Assembly (NCBI RefSeq): GCF_007752535.1 | Contig: NZ_CP036426.1 | Location: 1,736,001-1,800,000, forward strand | Length of the DNA stretch: 64,000 nucleotides | Direction: 5' to 3' | From: Tautonia plasticadhaerens | GTDB lineage: Bacteria > Planctomycetota > Planctomycetia > Isosphaerales > Isosphaeraceae | Shown here: positions 17,882 to 27,350 of the stretch, in pieces | Numbering within the stretch: the first letter of the stretch is position 1 | Layout: every line of letters begins with the position of its first letter | The notes under the pieces: generated by a model | Seen by the model: the letters and a program-made list of their open reading frames with translations, nothing else | The model's database searches: none | What the model was told of the DNA's origin: nothing | Position numbers and translations under genes: made by a program

Positions 17882-18401
17882 ACGTCAGGCACGCCGAGGT
17901 GATCGAGGCGAAGAGCAAGCCCCCCGAGGCGATCTCCTCGGCGGCCCGGGCCTTCGGGTCCCCGGGCCGGGCGGCCGCGTCAAGCACGGCGATGACGCCG
18001 CAGCGGAACGTCTCGGCGAGCAGCACCAGGGCCGCCGAGACGATCAGGAAGCACCATCCCATCGGCGAGACGTCGAGGATCACCGCCGAGATGGCGATCA
18101 AGAGCCCCCGATAGCCGTGGGCGAAGAAGCCCGACTCGGCCCGGATGGCCAGCTTGATGCCACGGGCCCCCTCGGCCAGCTTGCGCCGGGTGGTGGCCCC
18201 TCGACGATCGCCGGACGGGTGGTGGTCGAGGCCCTCGGCCTCGGCCTCCAGGTCGATGAGCAGGGCGTCGCTGGGCAATTCGAACGGGCCGGGGCTCGAC
18301 GGCGATGTCGGCGGATCGGTCCCGGCCCGGGTCTCGGACCCGGTCCGGTGTCGATCGCCGTCGCCCCGTTCCGGTCGGGGGAAGAGGTGGGGATCGCTCA
18401 T
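17838..18401 (-). CDS. Divergent DgkA-family membrane protein (catalytic residues missing)
   Basis: 187 residues. The first 75 or so are hydrophilic and Pro/Gly-rich. The rest aligns by eye with prokaryotic diacylglycerol/undecaprenol kinase: GIKLAIRAESGFFAHG, three hydrophobic helices, then VLLAETFRCGVIAVLD and AAEEIASGGLLFA. Against E. coli DgkA (mature numbering), Glu28 and Glu69 are kept. Asn72 is replaced by Arg, Glu76 by Ile, Lys94 by Glu and Asp95 by Glu. The protein may therefore be inactive, or use a changed mechanism. Its ATG overlaps the stop of lptD by one base, so the two are almost certainly co-translated. Its 3' end overlaps the PaaK-like gene. The alternative is an unrelated three-helix protein, less likely given the motif order. 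Confidence 0.72.
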   Translation of the reverse strand: MSDPHLFPRPERGDGDRHRTGSETRAGTDPPTSPSSPGPFELPSDALLIDLEAEAEGLDHHPSGDRRGATTRRKLAEGARGIKLAIRAESGFFAHGYRGLLIAISAVILDVSPMGWCFLIVSAALVLLAETFRCGVIAVLDAAARPGDPKARAAEEIASGGLLFASITSACLTFTVLGSKLGELLGW

Positions 18402-21400
18402 TATTGAATGGGTGCGAACCGAAGGTCTGGTCGGAACGGCACGCCGCCGGCCGACCCGAGTCGGGTCCTCGGGCTGAATCGGGGGACCAGCTCGAAGACG
18501 AACGAATAGTTCTCCTGGAGCGGGGTGTAACTCAGGCCGACCGTCGAGAGGAAGTCGGCACCGATCCTCGTGAGGGAGAAGCTGGTGCTCAGGAGCATCC
18601 CCTCGCCGAAGTCGTAGAGCCCCCCGAACGTGCTGTACCACTTCGGGCTCAGCCAGTAGCCGTAGCTGGCGTTGAGGGCCGAGGTGTTGATCGGGCCGGT
18701 GTCGATGATCGAGTAGGCCATGTACAACGTCCCCCGGGGCGGTCGGCTGATGTTCACGCCCGCGGTGATGATGCTGATCCCCTCGTTGGGGTCGTTCTGG
18801 TAGCGCGGGTCGCCGACGATGTCGAAGTAGTCGAACCACCCGGAGGAGACGATGCTCGTCCGGTCGCCGAGGAACCACTCGAACTGGTACTGGGTCTGCC
18901 CGAAGGGGACGCCGAAGTTGTCGCGTTGGGCCTCGGGGAAATAGTACGTCCAGGCGTCCAGGGTCATGAAATCGATGATCCGACGGTCGTCGATCGGACC
19001 CCGCTTGGTCTGGAGGCGCTGGCTGGTGCCGACCTTCAGCGTGTGGATCGAGTCCTGCACGTCGGTCGTGCCGCTGATCGGCGATCCGGTGCGGCGGAGC
19101 GTCAGCAGCAGCGGGCTGTACTGGGCCGGGAGGACGCCGGTACCGTAGTCGTTCAACGCGAAATAGCGGCGGACGAACTCATAGGTGTTGTCGTCCAGAT
19201 CCTCCTGCACGCCGATCCGGTTGAGCGAGAGGGTGGAGAAGGCGTTACGGTAGTCGGCATAGAGGACCGACTTGTGCATCAGCCCGTGGACGTTCATCAG
19301 CTCGTTCTCGACCCGGGGGAAGGCCCGGTAGAACGCGATATCCGCCCGGGCACCGTAGGCCCCCCAGGCCCGGCCGATCAGCGAACCCTGGGGCCCCCGG
19401 ATGTAGTCCTGTGGCTCCAGCGCGGGGTTGAAGCCGATCGTCGGCAGTTCGCTGCTATATTGGTTGTCCCAGCCGATGAGTTGCCCCTGCACGTACGGGA
19501 CGACCCTGGCGCCGCCGAGCTTGATGGGCAGGTCCAGCTCGTGGTTGGTGTAGAGCCGGCCGGTCCGGAAGGCGCCGGACGTGAGGGTGTTCGGGTCGTA
19601 GGGCAGGAAGCCGAAGAAGAGGTTCGGGTTGTTCACCTCGGAGGCGGTGTGCGTATTGGCGTAGCTGACGCCGGAGTGGTGGAAGTACTGGAAATAGCGG
19701 TCCAGGTCGAACGGGGCCCCCCCGACCCGGTAGTAGTCCAGCTTCGGATACCACTGGGACTGGGTGAACCAGTCCATCGGCATCGCCTCGGTGGTGGCGG
19801 TGAACGCCCGGGTGCCCGACTGCCGGATGCCGTAGACTCGAGTCCGCTGGTCGAGCCCGGAGTCGAAGAGCCGCTTGAAGTACTGCTCGAGGAAGTGGCG
19901 GTCGGAGATGTAAGCGGCCTCGAGCTGGATCCGGAAGTCGTCGAGCGGGTCGGCGTCGTCGGGCAGGAGCGACTGCATGTGCCGGAACAGGATCCGGCCC
20001 CGGAAGTCCTGGAAGGGGGGGACGGAGTTGCGGAAGGCGGCGAAGAGCGGGGGGCCGTCGGTGACGATCGCCGGCCCGCCGCCCAAGTTGTCGATGCCCC
20101 GGTCGTTGATCCCCCAGAGGTCGAGGTAGCCGAAGTAATTCGAGTTGACCCCGGGCATCAGGTCCCGGCCGAGCAGGTCGCTGGAGAAGTCGTCCCCGAA
20201 GTAGCCGAACTCGGACCCGAGGGCGAAGCCCCGGTCGCTGAGGTAGTCGATGTCGATGTTCCAGTCATCGACCCACTTCGGCTGCCGGAGCCCGAGCAGC
20301 TTGAAGCCGTCCCAGTCGGTCAGGATCATCTGGCCGAAGAGGTTGTTGGTGCGGAAGGAGAGCTGCTCAAGCGGCGGGTTCAAGTCCTCGGTGGTGGTCA
20401 GGAATCGGGGCCAGTAGAAGAAGGGGACCGGCCCCAGGAAGAAGAAATTGTTCCGGGCGTCGACGAGGAAGACGTCGGACTCGCCCTCGCTCACCGGGTT
20501 GAGCAGCCTGCGGCGGAGCGGGCCTCGGCGGTCGCCGGGGGCGAGCTTGAACATATCAACGACGTTGCTGCGGATCCGGTATCCCGGGTTGGCGAAGGGG
20601 CTGCCCGTGGTGATCGCGTTGCGGGCCTGGATCGCCGGCAATCCGAGCGTGGGGCTGCCGTCGGGTCCCGTCACCGGCTCCCGATACTGGGCGATCGAGT
20701 CGGCCATCGTCCGGAGCGGGGTCAGCAGGCCGGGGGCGTACTGCTCCAGCTCGGCCTCGAGGGAGTAGAACCGCTCAGATTTCACGTCGGCGTAGAAGCG
20801 CCGGGCCTGGACGCGGAGCTGGTCCTCGACCCCGGTGAACTCACGCTTGTCCTGGCGGAACTCGACGTCCCCTTCCAGGTAGATCTCCAGCGGGTCCTCG
20901 GTCGACTGGGACGAGGAGCCCAGCGACAGCGACCCACCCGGCCCCTCCCGAGTCCAGATGACGGCATTCCGGGACGTGACGTCGATGAGCCCTCGATCCG
21001 GATCCTCGACGACGATCTGGACCCCGCCGTTGACGACATACGTCTCCGTCCCGTCTTCGGTCCGGGCGAGGCGGCGGAACTTGGTCAGGCCGGGGTTGAG
21101 CGGGTAGATGTTCACCACCCGCTGGGAACTCGGTGCCAGCGGGTTGAGCACCCGCTCGCCTCCACCGTCGGCCGGCGCCGAGTCGGGCGGGGCGACGACC
21201 TCGGGGGCCCCCGAATCCTCCCCCGGGGGGGCGACGGGGAGCGGCTCGATCTCGGGGAGCAGCGGGATCTCGGGCAAGGTCGGCTCGGGCAACTCGGCCC
21301 CGAACGGGTCGTCCTGCCGGAATTGCGTCGCGGACGGATCGGAGAAGGGGGCGTCGAGCGTCGGCGAGGGGGGAGGGGGGGGGACCTCCACCGTTGAAGG

Positions 21401-22114
21401 CCCCCTCGGGGCGGCGGGGCCGGGCGGTCCCGGTCCGACTTCGGGCTCGGCCTGGAACAGGGCCGCCCGGCTGACCGAATCATCCCTCAGGGGGGCCGAT
21501 CGCGGGGACGTTTCAGCTTCGGCTTCGGCTTCGGCTTCGGGAGCGGTCGGCGATGCCGGGACGGGAGGGGCCGGCATTGGGGGATCGACGCCAGGTCGCC
21601 CCTGTCCGAGGCCGCGCCCCGACGGGGCCGCCCTGGCCCGGTCGACGACCGGATCTCCCGTCAGCGGACCGGGGAGCGGCTGGACCCTCCCCCCGGCGAA
21701 GGGATCCCGAATCTGGACCTCCGGCGACTCGGGGAAGGACCAGTCACCCTGCGGTAGCAGTGCCGCCTCGTCCCCCGAGACGCTGACGTCGCCCTCGGCG
21801 TGGACCGAGACGAGGAAGGACGGCCTCCCGGGATGTCGGCCCGGCTCGATCCGGACCACGGCCTCGGTCGCCCGGATCCCGTCGAGCCCGTGGAAGGCGG
21901 CGGCCCGACCGGAGAGGCGGACCCACTGGGTCGGGCCCTCCTGCCAGGTGGCGATCCGATCGGCCGCGAGGACCACGGCCGCCGACTCGAGCCGCCGGAC
22001 GACGCCCGGGTCTTCCTGCGCCCCGACGCGATCGGCGGCGAGCACGGCGAAGGGCACCATCACGGCCCATACGCCGATCCCGCGGCGACCGCTGCCCTGG
22101 TGGAGACCCTGCAC
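18401..22114 (-). CDS. lptD: LPS-assembly outer-membrane protein LptD
   Basis: Large outer-membrane beta-barrel that inserts lipopolysaccharide at the cell surface. 1237 residues against about 780 in E. coli. Start set at GTG 22114: AGGAGAGG lies just upstream and the following residues form a signal peptide ending near VGAQED. An LptA-like fold begins around residue 50. Next comes a Pro-rich, low-complexity stretch at about 160-330. The OstA/LptA-like jellyroll lies at about 335-470 (YVVNGGVQIVVEDP, IYLEGDVEFRQD). The remainder is aromatic-rich with alternating strands typical of the barrel (LYMAYSIIDTGPINTSALNA, FEWFLGDR). The Pro-rich insert is unusual. It is co-transcribed with the DgkA-like gene downstream. 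Confidence 0.85.
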   Translation of the reverse strand: MQGLHQGSGRRGIGVWAVMVPFAVLAADRVGAQEDPGVVRRLESAAVVLAADRIATWQEGPTQWVRLSGRAAAFHGLDGIRATEAVVRIEPGRHPGRPSFLVSVHAEGDVSVSGDEAALLPQGDWSFPESPEVQIRDPFAGGRVQPLPGPLTGDPVVDRARAAPSGRGLGQGRPGVDPPMPAPPVPASPTAPEAEAEAEAETSPRSAPLRDDSVSRAALFQAEPEVGPGPPGPAAPRGPSTVEVPPPPPSPTLDAPFSDPSATQFRQDDPFGAELPEPTLPEIPLLPEIEPLPVAPPGEDSGAPEVVAPPDSAPADGGGERVLNPLAPSSQRVVNIYPLNPGLTKFRRLARTEDGTETYVVNGGVQIVVEDPDRGLIDVTSRNAVIWTREGPGGSLSLGSSSQSTEDPLEIYLEGDVEFRQDKREFTGVEDQLRVQARRFYADVKSERFYSLEAELEQYAPGLLTPLRTMADSIAQYREPVTGPDGSPTLGLPAIQARNAITTGSPFANPGYRIRSNVVDMFKLAPGDRRGPLRRRLLNPVSEGESDVFLVDARNNFFFLGPVPFFYWPRFLTTTEDLNPPLEQLSFRTNNLFGQMILTDWDGFKLLGLRQPKWVDDWNIDIDYLSDRGFALGSEFGYFGDDFSSDLLGRDLMPGVNSNYFGYLDLWGINDRGIDNLGGGPAIVTDGPPLFAAFRNSVPPFQDFRGRILFRHMQSLLPDDADPLDDFRIQLEAAYISDRHFLEQYFKRLFDSGLDQRTRVYGIRQSGTRAFTATTEAMPMDWFTQSQWYPKLDYYRVGGAPFDLDRYFQYFHHSGVSYANTHTASEVNNPNLFFGFLPYDPNTLTSGAFRTGRLYTNHELDLPIKLGGARVVPYVQGQLIGWDNQYSSELPTIGFNPALEPQDYIRGPQGSLIGRAWGAYGARADIAFYRAFPRVENELMNVHGLMHKSVLYADYRNAFSTLSLNRIGVQEDLDDNTYEFVRRYFALNDYGTGVLPAQYSPLLLTLRRTGSPISGTTDVQDSIHTLKVGTSQRLQTKRGPIDDRRIIDFMTLDAWTYYFPEAQRDNFGVPFGQTQYQFEWFLGDRTSIVSSGWFDYFDIVGDPRYQNDPNEGISIITAGVNISRPPRGTLYMAYSIIDTGPINTSALNASYGYWLSPKWYSTFGGLYDFGEGMLLSTSFSLTRIGADFLSTVGLSYTPLQENYSFVFELVPRFSPRTRLGSAGGVPFRPDLRFAPIQ

Positions 22115-22442
22115 GGCACCTCTCCTCTCTCGACCCGACGACCCGGCCGCGTCCAATCCGGCAAGTGCCGCCTCGTCGATCCTTCGACTCGGCCGCGACC
22201 CGCCTCGCGCGTCGACGAGGGCCGGATCTGCGATGGCTCCCTCGCTCCCTCAAGGGTCGCTCGGCGGCCCGTCGCGTCGAGGTGGAGTGGCTTCGTGGGG
22301 GTTCGGGACGGGATGAGCGGACGGCGAGAGGGTGCGAGACGGGAAGATCGGCCGGACGATATCGGGGACCCCCTCGGGCGTCAAGGCGAACGGGCCGGAC
22401 GGCGAGCCTCGCTCGACCCGGCCGCCCCCCGGATCGCCGCGC
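22115..22442. other. Intergenic stretch upstream of lptD
   Basis: 328 bases between the stop of the GlcD-GlcF fusion and the start of lptD. It should hold the lptD promoter and the AGGAGAGG ribosome site at its left end. No gene, tRNA or strong hairpin was recognised. Confidence 0.5.
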
Positions 22443-25388
22443 TCACCCGAGCGCGAACCGGCGGTCCCGGGGCTCCCGGAGCGATCGGAGCTGGCCGGGG
22501 AGCAGGCCGTAGCTCATGGCGAGGAGGCTGATGGGGTGATAGGAACGCTTGCGGTTGCCCTGCTCCATCTGCATCCGGCAGGCGGAGCACTCGGCGCTGG
22601 CGATCTCGATGTCCGGATCCCGGAGGCGGTTCCGGAGCCCCCGGCCCGCCCGGAGCGACGGGCGGAAGTGGCCCCGGGACATCCCGTACGTGCCGGCCAT
22701 GCCCGAACAGCCCCGGTCGATGTGCTCGACCTCCAGCTCGGGCACCTGGCGGAGCAGGTCGACCGCCGGGATCCCCACGCCCAGGGCCCTGAGGTGGCAG
22801 GGAAGGTGGTAGCCGACCCGGGCGTGGATCGGCAATTGCGGCCGGGGCAACAGGCCCCGAGATCGGAGCCCCTGCAGGTAGTGGCCCACGTCCATCGTGT
22901 TGGCGGCGACGAGCTCGGCATCGAGGTCGTCGGTCAGTTTCAGGTATTCGGATCGAAGCATCAATGCCGCGGTCGGCTCGGAGCAGACGACCGTGTGCCC
23001 CTCCCGGACGGCGCTCCCGAGGATCCGGAGGTTCGCCAGCGCCACTTCCCGGGCCGAGTCCAGGTCCCCGGCGACCAGCGCGGGCATCCCGCTGCCGCGC
23101 TGCAGCTTCGGCACGTAGACCTGCACCCCGCAGTGGCGGAGCACGGCGACGACCCCCTCCGCCACCGCCTGGTCGAAATAGTTGGCCACGAAGTCGAGGA
23201 AGTAGACGACCCGGGGGCCGGGGCGGTCGCCGGCGGGCTCGGAGAGGCCGACCTTCTCCGCGAGGCGGACGAACGGCGATCGCCCGGCCCGGGGCAGGCT
23301 GCGGTCCTTGGAGAGGCCGATCAGGCGTTCGAGCATCACCCGGGCCGAGCGGGACGCGATGAGCCGGTTGTATACGCCAGGCACCCGCACCGCCAGGCGT
23401 GCCCAGGTCTCGATCCGGGACATGAACCACTCGGAGGGGCTCAGCCCGTGCTGCTCGGCGTACGCGGCCTTGACCTCCAACATCATCGAGGAGACGTCGA
23501 CCCCCGAGGGGCATTCCGACTCGCAGAGTCGGCAGTGGACGCAGTGGTCGGCGATCCTCCGGATGGATTCGCCGCCCCAGGTCGATCGGTCGAGCCGGCC
23601 GTTGGCGAGGTCCCGGATCAGGCCCGCCATCGCCCGGGGAGACTGGTCCTCTCGCCGGGAGGCCCGGAAGCTGGGGCAGATCCTCAGGGCCGGGTCGAAG
23701 GACCGGCAGCCTCCGCACCCGTTGCAGTCCATCGCCCGCTCGGCCGGCCCGAGTTCCCCCCAGCGCAGTCGGGGCTCGATGACGGGGAGGGGATCGGGGA
23801 GCCCGGGGGGCGAGGGCGGGGCGGGGGCCCGGATCGACCGGGGGACGGCGTCGAGCCGATCGTTGCCGAGGACGCCGGGATTGAGGCCGCCGATCGGGTC
23901 GAACAGGAACTTCAGCGGGCTGGATGCGGCCGGGGTCCCCCCCTCGGGGCCAAGCAGCCGGGGGGAGACGATCCCCCTCCCGCTCTCCCGGTGTGGCCTC
24001 CCCCCCTCGGCGATGGCGGACTCGACGATGGCATCGGCCAGGGGGCCGAGTCGGTCCCGGTCACTCGGGTGTCCGAGGTCGAGGAAGGGGCGGACCCGGA
24101 TCTCCCCCGAGCCGACGCAGCCGTGAAGCGTCCAGTTCACGTCGTGGGACTTGAACACGTTTTGCAGCCGGACGATCAGCCGCGCCCACGCCTCGGGGGG
24201 TGCCTCCAGGGCGGGCACCAGGGCCGTCGGGCGGGCCCGCCCCTTCATGGTCATCAGCCGGGGTTCCACCTTCGTCCTCAGGCCGAGGGCCCGGTCGCAA
24301 TCCGAGCCCCGGCCCATCTCGATCACCGGGTTGAGCCGGGACGGGTTCCGCGAGAGCCGATGGACCAGCGACCGGGCCCGGCTGGCCGGGACTGCGGGAT
24401 CGTCACCAAGGAATTCGACGATCAGGGCCGCCTCGGCCCGTGCGGGGACCGAGTTCGACCAAAATGGGTCGTGCTCCCGGGCCAGGCGGAGGGCCCTCCA
24501 GTCGACCAATTCGCAGCGGGAGGGGCCTTCGAGCAGGCAGTCCGGGATGGCCGAGGCCGCCTCCGAGAGCCGGGAGAAGGGGAAGATCACGACGCGCTGG
24601 CCCGACGGGACCGGCCCGGTCCGCAGGGTGACCTCGGTCATCAACGCCAAGGCCCCGAGCGAGCCGTCGAGGGCCCGATGCGGCAGCAGCCGTCCGTCCC
24701 CCCGGATCGCCACGAGCGGGTCGACCTCGTCGGTGGCACCCGATCCCCGTCCCATCCGGGGGGAGTGCCAGTTGACCAGCGTCGCGAGGCGGCGGAGCAG
24801 GGCGCGATCGAAGGGCTCGTCGGGCTTCGCCGGTTCGTCCCCGGGAATCGCCCCGGGGGCCAGCACCCCGGCCTCCCCGTTGGAAAAGACGACACGGGCC
24901 CGCTCCAGGGACTCGGAGATCGGCCCGTACTGGATCGACCTCGGCCCCCGGGCACCGACGCCGATCATCCCGCCGATGGTCCGACTCCAAGAACCCGACG
25001 GGTCCGGCCAGATCCGACGACCCAGCGGGGCGAGCCGGGCGTTGACCTCGTCGAGCACGGCGCCCGGCTGCACGGTGACGCTCGACTCGCCGATGGCGAG
25101 GATCCGCCGCAGGTGGATCCCGAAGTCGACGACCAGCCCCCGGCCGATGGCGGTGCCGAACGGGTTGGTGCCGGCCCCTCTGGCGTGGATCGGGATGCGC
25201 TCGGTGCCGGCATAGCGGACCAGGGCGGCCAGGTCCTCGTGGGTCCTGGGGGCGACCACGCCGAGCGGGTCGACCTCGAAGAGGCTGCCGTCCCTCGCGT
25301 ACGGGGAGCGCCGGATCGGCTCGAAGGAGAGGTCGCCCGCGAGGATCCCCCGGAGGTCGTCGATAATCCGTGCCCTGGTCTCGTCCAC
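22443..25388 (-). CDS. FAD-linked oxidase/Fe-S fusion (YdiJ/GlcD-GlcF type)
   Basis: About 981 residues combining a glycolate-oxidase-like flavin dehydrogenase with a heterodisulfide-reductase-like electron-transfer half, as in E. coli YdiJ, a D-2-hydroxyacid dehydrogenase. N-terminal FAD_binding_4: GVVAPRTHEDLAALVRYA, ARGAGTNPFGTAIGRG, PGAVLDEVN and GGMIGVGARG. A FAD-oxidase C-terminal domain follows. Two 4Fe-4S motifs come next (CNGCGGC near 549 and CVHCRLCESECPSG near 616). Two CCG-type motifs close the protein (HLPCHLRALG, GCSGMAGTYG). Homology begins at the GTG at 25388 (VDETRARIIDDLRG). An alternative GTG at 25487 overlaps the folE stop and would add 33 low-complexity residues. The exact 2-hydroxyacid substrate is not evident. 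Confidence 0.88.
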   Translation of the reverse strand: MDETRARIIDDLRGILAGDLSFEPIRRSPYARDGSLFEVDPLGVVAPRTHEDLAALVRYAGTERIPIHARGAGTNPFGTAIGRGLVVDFGIHLRRILAIGESSVTVQPGAVLDEVNARLAPLGRRIWPDPSGSWSRTIGGMIGVGARGPRSIQYGPISESLERARVVFSNGEAGVLAPGAIPGDEPAKPDEPFDRALLRRLATLVNWHSPRMGRGSGATDEVDPLVAIRGDGRLLPHRALDGSLGALALMTEVTLRTGPVPSGQRVVIFPFSRLSEAASAIPDCLLEGPSRCELVDWRALRLAREHDPFWSNSVPARAEAALIVEFLGDDPAVPASRARSLVHRLSRNPSRLNPVIEMGRGSDCDRALGLRTKVEPRLMTMKGRARPTALVPALEAPPEAWARLIVRLQNVFKSHDVNWTLHGCVGSGEIRVRPFLDLGHPSDRDRLGPLADAIVESAIAEGGRPHRESGRGIVSPRLLGPEGGTPAASSPLKFLFDPIGGLNPGVLGNDRLDAVPRSIRAPAPPSPPGLPDPLPVIEPRLRWGELGPAERAMDCNGCGGCRSFDPALRICPSFRASRREDQSPRAMAGLIRDLANGRLDRSTWGGESIRRIADHCVHCRLCESECPSGVDVSSMMLEVKAAYAEQHGLSPSEWFMSRIETWARLAVRVPGVYNRLIASRSARVMLERLIGLSKDRSLPRAGRSPFVRLAEKVGLSEPAGDRPGPRVVYFLDFVANYFDQAVAEGVVAVLRHCGVQVYVPKLQRGSGMPALVAGDLDSAREVALANLRILGSAVREGHTVVCSEPTAALMLRSEYLKLTDDLDAELVAANTMDVGHYLQGLRSRGLLPRPQLPIHARVGYHLPCHLRALGVGIPAVDLLRQVPELEVEHIDRGCSGMAGTYGMSRGHFRPSLRAGRGLRNRLRDPDIEIASAECSACRMQMEQGNRKRSYHPISLLAMSYGLLPGQLRSLREPRDRRFALG

Positions 25389-25483
25389 GCCGGCTTCGCA
25401 ATGAGGTGAGGGGCAGTCCCCGCGGTCGTCCCCGGCCCGGGAGGAGCCGGGACCGGGGCTCCCGAGGTGAGTGTGGCCGGGGC

Positions 25484-26143
25484 TCACATGCTGCGACCGG
25501 CACCGTGGATCAGCGACAGGACCTCCATGCGGGTCGCCACGTTCTCGCGGAAGCGGCCACGCATGGCGCTGGTGATGTAGGTGCTGCCGGGCTTCTGGAC
25601 GCCCCGGACGGTCATGCAGCTGTGGACCCCCTCCATCACGACCGCGATCCCCAGGGCATCGAGCTGTTCCATCAGGAGGTCGGCGATCTGCTCGGTCAGT
25701 TTCTCCTGGACCTGGGGCCTCCGGGAGAGGACGTCGATGACCCTGGGGATCTTGGAGAGGCCGACGACCTGGCCGGAGGGGAGGTAGGCCACATGGGCCT
25801 TCCCCGAGAACGGCAGGAGGTGATGCTCGCAGAAGCTCGAGAAGGTGATGTCGCGGACCGTGACCATCTCATCGTACTTCTGGGTGAAGCGCTTTGCGAG
25901 GTGGACGCGGGGATCCTGGTGGAGGCCTCGGAAGACCTCGGCGTACATCCGGGCGACCCGGTCGGGGGTCTCCACCAGGCCCTCGCGATCGGGGTCCTCG
26001 CCCACGGCGACCAGGATCTCGCGGACGGCCCGCCGGATCCGCTCCAGGTCGACCCGGGATCCCTCGACCGAAGTCCCGCCGGGGTCACGATCGATCCCCT
26101 CGCCGAACGCCCCGGCGGGGAAATCGTCCTCATGCTCGGTCAT
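25484..26143 (-). CDS. folE: GTP cyclohydrolase I
   Basis: Converts GTP to 7,8-dihydroneopterin triphosphate, the entry to tetrahydrofolate and queuosine precursors. 219 residues. The catalytic-zinc ligands are visible in FCEHHLLPF (Cys105, His108) and SCMTVRG (Cys176). GQVVGLSKIPRVIDVLSRRP and the substrate-binding GRFREN are typical. Start at ATG 26143, with a hydrophilic tail of about 30 residues before the family homology; the open frame upstream to 26476 overlaps the LON-domain gene and is not credible. It lies between the LON-domain gene and the flavin oxidase, all minus strand. The folate link with metF and yhhQ in this window is functional rather than positional. Confidence 0.97.
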   Translation of the reverse strand: MTEHEDDFPAGAFGEGIDRDPGGTSVEGSRVDLERIRRAVREILVAVGEDPDREGLVETPDRVARMYAEVFRGLHQDPRVHLAKRFTQKYDEMVTVRDITFSSFCEHHLLPFSGKAHVAYLPSGQVVGLSKIPRVIDVLSRRPQVQEKLTEQIADLLMEQLDALGIAVVMEGVHSCMTVRGVQKPGSTYITSAMRGRFRENVATRMEVLSLIHGAGRSM

Positions 26144-26226
26144 CACGTCGTCTCGATGGCTCGGCCCCGCCGAGGGCCCCGGCTGGGGGGGCGGCGGGCC
26201 GTCGTTTCGTCGGTAGGTTCGGCCGG

Positions 26227-26910
26227 TCAGTTCGTGCTGAAGGGGGGGGGGAAATCGCCGTGCTCGGCCCCCTTGCGGAGGGCGTCGAGGTGGCGTTCGA
26301 GGACGCCGACCAACGAGTTCGCCCGCTCCTCGACCCTGGCCTCGGCCAGGAAGTCGCGTTTGAAATCGGGGGGGAGCCCCAGGTAATGCCCCAGCAGGTC
26401 GGTCAAGACCCCCATCGGGATCGGGGTGTCCAGCAGCCGGGCGATCTCCGGTTCGACCCGCCCTTCCCGGAGGCAAAGCTCCCGGAACAGGTGGGTCAGC
26501 CGATCCCGCAGCCCGTCGATCGGCCTCACGGGATAACGGTCTTCGAGGATCGAGACCTTCGCCGACCTGTAGAGCGTCTCCCTCGGCAACTCCTCGACCA
26601 GCTCGACCCGCTTCAGCCCCACGAGCAGCAGATTATACCGACCGTCGGCCAGGCGTTGATGGTCGAAGATCTTTCCCAGGCACGCAACCCGGTCGATCGG
26701 CGGATCTTCCATCATGTTCCAGTCCGCTTCGTCCCTGATCCTCACCATCGAGATCAACTTGTCGCCCGCCAGGGCATCTTCGGTCATCTGGCGGTACCGG
26801 GGCTCGAAGATGTGCAGCGGCAGGACGCAGTGGGGGAAGAGCACCACATCGGGCAGGGGGAAGAGCCGGCACACGCCCTCGAACCCCGTCAGCTCCAGGT
26901 CAGGATCCAT
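26227..26910 (-). CDS. LON substrate-binding domain protein
   Basis: 227 residues consisting only of the N-terminal substrate-recognition domain of Lon protease, with no AAA or protease part. The hallmark opening is RLFPLPDVVLFPHCVLPLHI followed by FEPRYRQM (about residues 14-42), then GKIFDHQRLADGRYNLLLVG and a helical C-terminal half. Such stand-alone proteins are common in bacteria and are thought to bind unfolded or substrate proteins; the role here is unknown. Start at 26910, with AGGAGG about 8 nt upstream. It is the first gene of a minus-strand run leading to folE (83 nt) and the flavin oxidase. Confidence 0.92.
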   Translation of the reverse strand: MDPDLELTGFEGVCRLFPLPDVVLFPHCVLPLHIFEPRYRQMTEDALAGDKLISMVRIRDEADWNMMEDPPIDRVACLGKIFDHQRLADGRYNLLLVGLKRVELVEELPRETLYRSAKVSILEDRYPVRPIDGLRDRLTHLFRELCLREGRVEPEIARLLDTPIPMGVLTDLLGHYLGLPPDFKRDFLAEARVEERANSLVGVLERHLDALRKGAEHGDFPPPFSTN

Positions 26911-27350
26911 CGAGGTCCTCCTCCTGGGCGGGGGATGGGCCGTTCGGGAGTCGGGGCGTTCTCCCTCGGGACTCGACTCGATCGGGCTAGGGGCTCATCC
27001 GGGGGCATGGACATCACTCGTACCGCAGCGTTTCGAGGGCCGTCTACCCGGAGAACTTTCCCGGCGTCCGGGGGTAACGCGTCATGGAACCGATTGTATT
27101 CCGGGGGGTTACCTCGACAAGGGAGCCGCGCGACCGAATCGGAACGGGTCCTGCATGGCACCGTTCCCGGAAGCCAACCCCTGCCGACCCGGACCCGCCC
27201 GAATCGATCGACATCTCGGCGACCCCCGTCGACGATGCCGGGTCGATCCCGAGCCGATCGGCGACCCAGAATCGAGTCTCGGCAGTTTCTCGGCGACTCG
27301 TCCACTGATCGGGAGGTAAGCCCGCCGGAGGGCCCCCCGGAGAGACGCCG
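26911..27350. other. Intergenic stretch between LON-domain gene and sialidase pseudogene
   Basis: 440 bases separating two divergent units. It should hold the promoter of the LON-folE run and the ancestral promoter of the sialidase. Open frames on both strands lack recognisable motifs, and no RNA gene or long repeat was seen. Confidence 0.45.

Noticed and set aside
18305-21397. 1030-codon plus-strand frame over lptD
   Set aside because: Opposite strand to lptD, no domain, composition typical of a shadow frame.
22332-25409. 1025-codon plus-strand frame over the flavin oxidase
   Set aside because: No motifs; antisense to a protein with intact Fe-S and FAD motifs.
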